NCBI GenBank assembly: GCA_944739405.2
Contig: OX123193.2
Span: forward strand, 20,759,516-20,823,515
DNA from: Euclidia mi
Taxonomy: Eukaryota > Arthropoda > Insecta > Lepidoptera > Erebidae
DNA: 64,000 nt
Reading direction: 5' to 3'
This document shows, piece by piece, positions 33,062 through 42,898 of this stretch. The notes beneath the pieces are model-generated. The model was not told where the DNA came from. It ran no database searches and saw only the letters and a program-made list of their open reading frames with translations. The position numbers and the translations under genes are program-made. Numbering within the stretch: position 1 is the stretch's first letter; each line of letters starts with the position of its first letter.

Positions 33062-34688
33062 CTACTTGTTCTGTTATTTGTATCCGTAAGTCAACCGTGT
33101 GGAACAAGAATAAACAATGATTTCCATCCCTAATCCTTAAACAAAACAAACTAATAACTTACCTACAAGTTTTTTCAAAAACTTGCTATCAACATAACGC
33201 CATGAATATCTAAAACATATGTTATAGTCATTAATTATCATCGCTACAAACTCAATGAAAACAAACTTAATTGAAGTGATAAACTTGTAAAATAGAGTAC
33301 TTGTTGTCAAAGTTATAAAGTAACGCTGACTTTTAATTGCGTCCTAATTGTCGCAATCAGTTTTAGAATGTGTTGAGTTCGTACTGGAGACTCAACTTTA
33401 CAGCTTACTTTTATTGTACTTTGTGCGATCAATACCGGAGAACACACATTCACAAATGTGAGAGGCACAGATAACAATTACAGAGTTTCATATTAAAAAT
33501 GTCACATATGCGAGCACCTCTGTTTAAATATTAGATAGTGCAAACAAGTGCCAACAGCTTTATACCACAAGACAAATCATCATTACCATGTTAAGCAAAT
33601 ACTAGGTTAAAAGAGATTTTTTCGAAAAAGATTCTTAAATTGCTGTCAGAGCCGGTGGCCTGAGTCTCCCATCCGAGCCTCTTTGCCTTTCATTTGAAGC
33701 GAAAGAGCTTTGTTTTGTTCATATTTTCTATAGGATTGGGAAAGTGCTCGTGATAACTAGTTGAAATAACTGGCGCCAGAGGGCTACAATTCACCGCTTA
33801 CTAATAGGTAGTTCGTAACTCGGTTGCCGTTTTAAAATTATAAGATGAACAATTTATCGGCACTTTTGCTTTTCGTGGACAGACTTTTTTATTTCAATCT
33901 AATTCGAATCTGTGTTTGCCAAGAAAACAGGCTGTTATATTTCTGTAATAGACAGGTGGAAAATGATATATTTCAGAAAAACTTAGATTTCTTTCGCTGC
34001 TTTATTGAATAACTACAATTACAGAATTACAAAAATAAACTATGAAACGTACCTATATAGGAACAATAATATTAAACCAAAATATTAAACAGTTACGAAA
34101 TAAAACTCCAACATTTGCTACATTTTATGTTTACTGTGGATACAAAAGCTTAGAATATGAGAAAATAATATTCATTTAGGATTTAATTAAATTAACCGTA
34201 CAGATTAAAATAAGGTCCGCAGATAGTATACAAGAGGCACGGCTTAGGTGTAATTCATTACGTTGCTTTGTACTGAGGATTATTGTAGAAATATGACGCA
34301 CAGTTATAAGCATACACAACATTAAATTATTGTACTTTTTCTTCATACAATATGTGTGCGCGGGCAAGCATTTCATTTGAGTTGAAAATTATAACGCCCT
34401 ACTAAATATTTGTTCTTAACGTTTCTTTAAAATTGAGAGTGGGGTGATTCCTGTCGATTCATAATGTGCTAAAGAGGAATAAAAGTTATTATAAAAGTTT
34501 AACCTTGACTTGGTTGAGCTTATTTGTCCTTATGAAACTACCTAGTCCATGGTACTCGTGTATTTGTACGATATCTTTACGTTAAAGTGTTTTTTCGTAA
34601 AAAAATACTCATTGACTTAGTATCTGTCTTTCGAAGGCAAGGCTTTTAGTTTCGTCTACCTCATATTTGGAATCTGGCATTTCAGTAC

Positions 34689-35559
34689 AGTCGCAGAGCT
34701 TGGCATGTTCTATTTGGCTCTATTCCCAATCGAAATTCGTCCAGTATTCTAGAATGCGAGCAATGTGTCAGGCTCTAGAGCTCTACCGTTACAAATGAAG
34801 ATCTTTGTACGTTTAGAGATTTTCATTTCTGACTATTGATTAAGGTACAACGTATCTTGATTATAGGAATTTGTTATAACGTTTAGTTACGTTGAAAAGG
34901 TAGTAATCGACATCCAAAATACAAACGTACTATATAATTTGCTGTGTTTAACCGGAAACAAAGAGAGTTATTGTTTGCATATATACTAATATATATACAT
35001 AAATGACTATATATATATGACGATACTTCAGAACGCCTGAGACATCTGACTTGTGCAGAGGAAGCAGCTATAGAAAAAAAATCTTGAAAATGAATGATAA
35101 TAAGAAAATATGTTTTATAGACGCGGTTAAACTAAGTAATTAGTTTTCTATGTATTGCGCGTGTTTTTCTTCTACGTGTATTTTTGGTTTTTTTTTTTTT
35201 ATTTTGCATAAATGCATTGCATTATGCAGACACATAAAGCTCTGGGATTGTTATCCTAATCAATATTCTGGCGTATCTAGAGGAATCGACGAATCTTGCG
35301 AACTTTGTGCTTGCCCTCAGTCCACTTGTTCCACGGTTGTCAATTTAACATACAAACTAAGTATATCTCTAGAATGTTCTCACTCAGTTCTTACTTGGAC
35401 ATTATTCTGTATCGACTATTTCACAAAACTACTGTTTCGTATTCTGTTTAACGTAAAAGGAGTTGTACTTATATACACTGAAGAAAGTTTTAATTATAAA
35501 TTAAATAAGCAACTGACATAATTATACTGACATAGTTCAGAGCGCGTGTGCGAGAAAGT
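34689..35559. other. Intergenic, AT-rich
   Basis: Contains TATATA-rich stretches near 34975-35020. A 123-codon open frame at 35150 shows no recognisable domain. Its first part should also lie beyond the copia complex if the duplication extends that far. Confidence 0.4.
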
Positions 35560-35912
35560 GACACTGAGATCATCATCATCAGCCCTTTATACTGTCTCAC
35601 TGCTGGGTACGGGCCTCTTCTCACTATGAGAAGGGTAAGGCCATAGTCCACCACGCTGGCCAAATGCGTGTTGGCAGACTTCACATGTCTTTCGAGAACA
35701 TTATGAAGAACTCTCAGACATGCAGGTTTCCTCACGATGTTTTCCTTCACCGATAAGCAAGCGATAATTAACAATTTAATACGCACTTAACTTCGAAAAG
35801 TCATTGGTGCGTGCCGTGGATTCGAACCCGAGACCCTCTGTGTAGCAGTCTGTCGGCCTCTCCCTTCGGCTATCGCTGTTTTAAGACAGCATAGCACTTT
35901 TGACATTGAGAT
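35560..35912 (-). mobile_element. tRNA-derived SINE with ATG-type tail
   Basis: Body 35571-35901 on the minus strand, flanked by GACACTGAGAT (35560-35570) and GACATTGAGAT (35902-35912), one mismatch. Head GCGATAGCCGAAGGG (A box) and GGGTTCGAATCC (B box near 35823). Tail CCAGCGTGGTGGACTATGG ending GGCTGATGATGATGAT, resembling the 3' end of the RTE at 20215. Confidence 0.88.
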
Positions 35913-38440
35913 AGTCACGTAAAAGTTTAGATTTTAATGTTAGGACATATACATTACATATCAATGTTACGTGTGTAAAAAGCAAATAATATAGCCATTT
36001 TACTTTGTGAGTAGACAATAGTTACCACTTTAAATACACGGATATTTAGTGAGTAGGCTTTATGTAGAGGAAAAACTATGTACAATCAGTGTTTATCGTA
36101 TCAGATATTTAAAAATTTGATGCTATAATAGAAGCGTAGTTCCAGAATGATTTATAAAATTCTGCCAGATACGATAAAAATTTAAGAGTTTCTTTGTCTT
36201 TGTCAGAAGTGCTGAGTAATAAACCTCATGATCTGTGTATAGAAGTGTCATCTGTCGACGTCCTGTCCATTGGAGCGAGTGGTACTAGTAGCACAGTATA
36301 AAGACATACAGTAGTTTGATGCCTTTGATTTCGTAGAAAAAGACGACAACGTCTAGACAAGGGTAAGAAGGCTAGGGCTGCCACATGTAAAAAATACCTA
36401 CTTATTGAAACACCGTCAATTTATTAAAGAAAATTATTACAATTGCTACGCTACATGAATAATACATACATATTATAGTGTAAATCACTTATTTATTATA
36501 TCACTGTCTAGAGTTTGGGCTAAGATTGGGTAAGGTTTACAGAGATCAGTGGAAGCGGTTAATTCATCCAGTCTCAGCCCAAGGCAAAGGTCTAACATAT
36601 ACTGTGGTAGCACAGTGATGAATTGAAATCCAAATTATAACTATCAATATTAATAAAATGTCTTACCAAAGATCTCGGTGGTGGTGACGTTCTTGAGTGG
36701 ACCTATAAGATTAAACCCATAATTTTGGCCAAAATAACAAGCAAATCGATTAAATACCACAGTGTCCAGTTCGGCGTCCTTCATCAGCGAAGTCGTGTAG
36801 CACCAAGCACGTGCATCGGGTTCACACACGTTTTGCAATATTCATAGGTTATTTATAGGTTTATCTTTTCTCACTTCGCGAAGCTACTAGGACGAGCTTT
36901 CCAAAAGGCGAACAATTTATTTCAATAACAAAACCACGCGAGACAGACCAAACGGCGTGAGCCCAAAACCAAACGGGTATTAATTTACTTTGTCAATCGC
37001 TCACAACCTCGTCGGACAACTTCATATAGCGACGGTTGCGAGGTTGTTAATTACTATAATTAACTCAAAAACTCAAAAGTACAATAAACTGCGTGCTTAC
37101 AATATACGGCGTGGTCAAGACAACTTTTTTTTTTTACCGGGAAACGGCAATGAAACAATGAGAGTGAATGACAGTTCAGTGTGACCATAGTCAAAATTTA
37201 CAATAGACTAAACTAAACGTTACTAAATCGATATAATCGACTTGACTTATCATAAAACTATTTCTATTTCAAACAATTACAATAAATGACGATAAATAAA
37301 TATTATAAAACAGTTTGCATTTTTTCGTGCAGTGACAGCTTTGTATACAAAGTGTCAGTCAGCACCTATTTCATCCCGCAGGTGTCGCAGCATTTTTCAG
37401 ATATCGTTATCGTAAAAACCAAGTTAAAATAAAGCGATTGACATAGCGGTAATTTAATGGATGGGTAACCATGGGATCAGCTTGCAGAGCCCATGTTATC
37501 GATATGAAGTATTTTGTAGATTTTTTTAATGCAAACTACGTTAAGGTAAATGAATAGACATCACGGTATTTTTATGGATGGGTGACCGGGCTATGAGATT
37601 ACGGAGAACACAACAAATCTTTATTTAGCAAAACATACATATATTAGAATATCTTACCCTTAGGTACATGTATACATGTGTGTTATATACAGCTATATAG
37701 GTCTTAAGAAGTTATATCTAATGGTATACAATACATAAACCTATCTGTTTGCATCACTAAGTTATTAACGAAAAACTATCAAAACTGGTGTCACACAAGG
37801 GCCCGCCCACTATATTTTCTATAAAAAAAACTATTTAATAATAAAATAAATATGTAACTTGTGGGGGTGTGTGTGCAATTATATGGGGCATATAATGAAA
37901 TAAGAATCATGAAAATATCTTCATCTAATTCTAAGATATTACAGTAAAACCTACGATGCATAAGTAAAAATACAAACTATCTTAGATAAACACCATCTTA
38001 CATAAACAAAGTTTATGATAAACATGCAAATGTTTGTTATTACTATTATTTTGACTATATAAACCAATAACTAGCAATAAGAAAGCATTTTGATGTGATT
38101 TCAACCCTATTCCAAGCGAAAAAACACATATAAAACTACACACATAAAAAAAGTCTAAGCAACACATACTATTTCAAATTATTAATCAATTATTATATCA
38201 TTTCTTACCAAGTAGGTAATACCTATGTAAACTTTTTTGACCTAGCGGACATACTGGCTGGTTGTAAAAAAAATTCGAGTATCATTATTTTATTTCACAA
38301 ATTCAAAAGCGAATGCATTTGTTCCAATTTTATGGCGTTTTCTTTGTTTATTAAAATATAGTATTCTGTATCAATTTTATGATTTAAATAATAATTTGAA
38401 AAAATTTTGAACAAATTTGGATTTTGAGACATTTTTTACG
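35913..38440. other. Intergenic; one candidate exon, otherwise unassigned
   Basis: 2.5 kb without a recognisable TE gene. Two loosely similar words with GGATGGGTRACC occur near 37460 and 37575. A possible minus-strand exon at 36657-36840 is listed separately. Confidence 0.4.
36657..36840 (-). other. Possible coding exon, unknown product
   Basis: On the minus strand about 60 codons stay open and include CEPDARAWCYTTS and FNRFACYFGQNYGFNLIGP. The stretch is more GC-rich and protein-like than its surroundings and is followed by a consensus splice donor (TTTG/GTAAGA, near 36662-36657). No ATG in frame and no good acceptor is seen at its 5' side. I do not recognise the family. It could be a host exon or an old TE fragment. 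Confidence 0.3.
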
Positions 38441-38956
38441 TCATGCAGCGACGTCATTTGAACGCAGATGAAATGCAAAGAGCTGTAGGGATGTTGCAAG
38501 CGGGAAGAAGTCAATCTCAGGTATTTTGGTACCAACAGAAGTGTTATTTGCCGTCTTCATCAGTGTTACACTAACACGGGAGATCCTGCTGAGTAGATTC
38601 CAGGTCGAGGTAGGTGTACAACCACACGGCAAGATCGATACATACAACTGACTGCAAGACGCCAGCCGGTGTTAACCGCCTGAGAAATAGGTTTAAGGCT
38701 ACAAAATTCAAGTGGTGTTGTTGTTAGCTGCCAAACTGTGCGAAATCGACTGCATGAGTATGGCCTACGAGCGCGGCGGCCAATTAGGTGCCCACTGATA
38801 CGTCACGGAAATCGCGGTCGTCGAAATATATGATGTAGGGAACACATTACATGGACTCGGGAGCAATGGGATAAAATTTTATTTTGCGATGAGTCTCAAT
38901 TTGGGTTCGAGCCTGATACTAGAAGGGTAAGAGTGTACCGTCGTCCTGGAAATACT
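38441..38956 (+). pseudogene. Tc1/mariner-like transposase fragment
   Basis: ATG at 38443 gives MQRRHLNADEMQRAVGMLQ, the helix-turn-helix start of a Tc1-type transposase. After frame damage the second DNA-binding part reads VSCQTVRNRLHEYGLRARRP (38718-38777 region), then EQWDKILFCDESQFGFEPD with the first catalytic Asp-containing motif CDESQF near 38885, and RRVRVYRRPGNT. Homology ends abruptly at 38956, exactly where duplication copy B begins. The C-terminal half and both inverted repeats are missing here. Confidence 0.82.
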
Positions 38957-40458
38957 GAAAAACAAATAGAAGTATGACGACGGAATATTATTGGTACTTA
39001 ATTATAAAAAATTTAATATACCTAATATTCTACAACGTACGCACAACACTATCTAATTTTAAACGAAGCAGAGCTTGTACTTTGAGTACAAAACAATGAA
39101 TAAACGTGCACAATGTCCTTTTTTGTAAATACGTAAATTGTACATATTACACATAGAAACACCCAGATCCATGAACAGAAAGATCCATGAAAATGATTGA
39201 CTTGAGCGCGAATGGTACCCGCCACCTTCGACGTGGCAGTCCTTTACACTCTCGCTACGCCACGTGAACGTCCAATGTGTCGAGCATAAATATACCTGGC
39301 TTTCATGTAGATAAATTAAAATCAAATGTTTTAACTGCTCAATACGTGACTACTAGTAGTTATTTATGTGTTGTAAGCCGTTACTAGCTAGCTAACATAT
39401 ACCGAATAACTTGTTGTCATTTGTAAACTACAAGTATTTTGTTTATGTCACAACATATTTTGGCCGCATTACATAAAATAAGCACCCAATTTAAATAGAA
39501 CATAGAAAATGTTGTAAGTAGACGAGTGAAGTTATTTGGGGAATGCAAAAGTGAGTGCTATTCACGTTGTGCCAGTGCCGACATTTATTCCATCTGAGAG
39601 ACGTGAATTCGTTTGTGGCTTCCTTTGAGTAGAATTTCGGCGTATTTCATGCAATTTAATTTTTTATTTACCATCCAAAAATTTTACTGGTTAAACAGTT
39701 GTGTATTTAAAAATTTATATTTTATCTTTTTATATTTCAGTGCAAAGTGGTATTCGTCGTATAATATGAAATTTTGTAAAAAATATGACATTTTATTCTT
39801 CACCTAGAAGCTGTTAATTGTTAATGTTTTGTTTAATAATTCAACTTGTTTTGTTGTGTTAGTCCGCAGTATTTCTTTAAAAGTTACTTAAATAAAACAC
39901 TTTTGGATCCTATCCAAAAAAATATGAATTCTAGCTAATGAGCTGTCAATGAATACTCAAGAGCACTCTAGACGTCGAAAGATGAAATATAGTTGCGGTT
40001 GTTCAGCCACTATCTGGCTTGTGTTCCAAGTGCTTTTAAGTCCACTGAAGGCCAAGCTAAAAATTGTACAAGTACAAATTGACTTCTTACCACGATGGCA
40101 TTTAAAAAATGTGCTCTATAAATATGTAGGTGCTTAATAAACGTCTGTCTCAAATGAAGCAATTTTGAATCATATCAAAGATACCTGTGGAATAAAATAT
40201 TTTTTTGCGTTAAAAAGCTTGAAATTGCTTTTTTTAAATATAATATTTTGCATTTGGCGATTTGAATGTGTGTTACTGAAACTACTTTAATGAAGTTAAT
40301 TATCTCCGAAAGCTGTAGCCAATAATTTGCAATTGGAATATGGTTTAAGGGTATATGATAATGTGAGAAATACAATATAAGGGTATGTATATGACAGACT
40401 TATTACAAATGGAAATCCGTAGGCTTTACATGTCAGTCACGGGTATACGTGTGACTCT

Positions 40459-40523
<65 letters not shown>

Positions 40524-42436
40524 TATATAATAGATTTAAGAATAATGTTCATAGAAGAACCATTACCATTTTCATCAATTCAGTAAAAACATTACAAGTC
40601 CATCACTATAATTTACTTAGTTTTATTAACTTATATTTTAGTCTAATCTGCGATAATGGTCTAGCTCTCTTTGAGCTGGTTTCTGTAGTTCCTGACCTTG
40701 CTGGCACAAAACTAAAACCAAACAGGAAACAAGATATTTTCATTGGCATAAAGAAACACGAAAAAAAATCTCACTTATTTTCCAGTTTCTCTACTGGTTC
40801 TGTTATTTTTATCCGTAAGTCAACCGTGTGGAACAAGAATAAACAATGATTTCCATCCCTAATTTGTAAACAAAACGAACTAACAACTTACGTACAAGTT
40901 TCTTCAAAAACTTGCTATCAACATAACGCCATGAATATCTAAAATGTATGTTATAGTCATTAATTATCGTCGGTACAAACTCAATGAAAACAAACTTAAT
41001 TGAAGTAATAAGTTTGTAAAATAGAGTGCTTGTTGTCAAAGTTACAAAGTTACTATACCTTTCGCTGACTTTTACTTGCGTCCTAATTGTCGCAAACAGT
41101 TTTAGAATGTATTGAGTTCGTACTGGAGACTCAACTTTACAGCTTACTTTTATTGTACTTTGTGCGATCAATATCAGAGAACACTCATTCACAAATGTGA
41201 GAGGCACAGATAACAATTACAGAGTTTCATACTAAAAATGTCACATATGCAAGCACCTCTGTTTAAATATTAGATAGCGCAAACAAGTGCCAACAGCTTT
41301 ATACCACAAGACAAATCATCATTACCATTTTAAGCAAATACTAGGTTAAAAGAGAATTTTACGAAAAAGATTCTTAATTTGCTGACAGAGCCGGTGGCCT
41401 GTGTCTCTCATCCGAGCCTCTTTGCCTTTCATCTGAAGCGAAAGAGCTTTGTTTTGTTCGTATTTTCTATAGGATTGGGAAAGTGCTCGTGATAACTCGT
41501 TGAAATAACTGGTGCCAGACGGCTACAGTTCACCGCTCACTAATAGGCAGTTCGTAACTCGCTTGCCGTTTTAAAATTATAAGATGAACAATTTATCGGC
41601 ACTTTTGCTTTTCGTGGACAGACTTTTTTATTTCAATCTAAGTCGAATCTGTGTTTGCCAAGAAAACAGGCTGTTATTTTTCTGTAATAGACAGGTAGAA
41701 ATTGATATATTTCAGAAAAACTTAGATTTCGTTCGCTACTTTACTGAATACCTACAATTAAACAATTACAAAAATAAACTATGAAACGTACCTATATAGG
41801 AACGATAATATTAAACCAAAATATTGAACAGTTACGAAATAAACGTCCAACATTTGCTACATTTTATGTTTACTGTGGATACAAAAGCTTAGAATATGAG
41901 AAAATAATATTCATTTAGGATTTAATTAAATGAACCGTAGAGATTAAAATGAGGTCCGCAGATAGTATACAAGAGGCACGGCTTAGGTGTACTTCATTAC
42001 GTTGCTTTGTACTAAGGATTATTGTAGAAATATGATGCACAGCTATAAGCATATACAACATTAAATTATTGTACTTATTCTTCATACAATATGTGTGCGC
42101 GGGCAAGCATTTCATTTAAGTTGAAAATTATAACGCTCTACTAAATATTTGTTCTTAACGTTCCTTTAGAATGGAGAGTGGGGTGATTCATGTCGATTCA
42201 TAATGTGCTAAAGAGGAATAAAATTTATAATAAAATTAATAACATACCTTGATTTGGTTTAACTTATTTTGTCCTTATGAAACTACCTAGTCCATGGTAC
42301 TCGTGTATTTGTACGATATCTTTACGTTAAAGTGTTATTTCGTAAAAAAAATACTCATTGACTTAGTACCTATGTCTTTCGAAGGCAAGGCTTTTAGCTT
42401 CGTCTACCTCATATTTGGAATCTGGCATTTCAGTAC
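38957..42436 (+). repeat. Segmental duplication copy B (unfilled sites)
   Basis: Colinear with copy A. It preserves the empty site of the SINE (39344-39358), of the TTAA transposon (40345-40348) and of the BEL element (40791-40795). It ends at AGTAC (42432-42436), where copia inserted; copy A continues with AGTCGCAGAG. The two copies differ by scattered substitutions and small indels, plus a TA expansion here. Confidence 0.92.
40461..40520. repeat. (TA)n microsatellite
   Basis: About 58 bases of alternating TA in copy B. Copy A has only short TA-rich sequence at the matching place (near 27860-27885). Confidence 0.95.
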
Positions 42437-42589
42437 TGTTGAATAATGTTCATTATAAAATAAAATATGCGGATACTTTATTAATGCATTTTATTATAAT
42501 ATTTTAGTGCGACATGACAAGACGCTTTTTAATAGAACACACATCAGAGATAAGGAGTAAAAAGGTTGCCACTGCTACATATTACAACA
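42437..42589 (-). repeat. copia 3' LTR (153 bp)
   Basis: Ends TGTTG...CAACA. The first ~85 plus-strand bases match the split 5' LTR (58363-58373 joined to 60067-60133). It abuts AGTAC on the outside and a PPT on the inside. Confidence 0.88.
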
Positions 42590-42600
42590 CGCCTCCTTAA
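42590..42600 (-). other. copia polypurine tract
   Basis: Element-strand TTAAGGAGGCG immediately upstream of the 3' LTR. Confidence 0.75.
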
Positions 42601-42898
42601 ATTTATAATATTAATTTATTTATTTATTTATTTATTATTAGGTAAACTCACAGCATATATATAAAACATTTACAGTAATAATCTTAAATCTAAGGTTCTG
42701 ATATACATGCCACTTACGAGTTAACACAGCATTCACATTTTAGACAACACATTTTAAACAACGTTTGTACAAATTATGTTGTTACACAAATGAACTGCAA
42801 AATATGCGTTAAACAAAAAAACAAGTAATGAACATTAAAATAGCAGTTAAAAATGTATACAAAAGAAAAAAGAAAAAACAAAAGCAACAAAAAAAATC

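Larger units (their letters stand above)
28123..33066 (-). mobile_element. BEL/Pao LTR retrotransposon, rearranged
   Basis: Two 763-base LTRs (28128-28890 and 32299-33061) flanked by CCACT/CTACT, a 5-bp target duplication with one change; the empty site in copy B reads CTACT (40791-40795). In minus orientation the 5' LTR is on the right with its PBS (32276-32293), and the PPT (GGGCCGGGAGGATA, 28891-28904) adjoins the 3' LTR. The interior is scrambled: RT C-terminus, RNase H and integrase lie on the minus strand (29107-31190) while gag and protease lie on the plus strand (31631-32285). Between them is a palindrome of LTR and PBS sequence (31168-31325). Confidence 0.88.
22048..34688 (+). repeat. 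Segmental duplication copy A (interrupted)
   Basis: Ancestral sequence in four blocks, 22048-22452, 22868-23858, 27742-28127 and 33062-34688, aligns colinearly with 38957-42436. Interruptions in A are a SINE, a YqaJ/TTAA transposon and a BEL element. At each one copy B shows the uninterrupted site. The left homology edge is sharp (AAAACAAATAGAAGTATGACG). The right edge is known only to AGTAC (34684-34688), because copy B is cut there by copia. No gene is recognised in the ancestral unit. Confidence 0.92.

Noticed and set aside
34176..34376. 66-codon frame conserved in both duplication copies (also 41915-42115)
   Set aside because: Conserved simply because the segment is duplicated; replacement changes are as frequent as silent ones by eye and no family is recognised.
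35150..35521. Cys-rich 123-codon frame
   Set aside because: The start is a low-complexity run, no domain or splice structure is recognised, and the context is intergenic.
40385..40849. 154-codon frame spanning the TA repeat in copy B
   Set aside because: Its middle is the translated (TA)n run, and the rest is duplicated non-coding DNA that also occurs in BEL LTRs.
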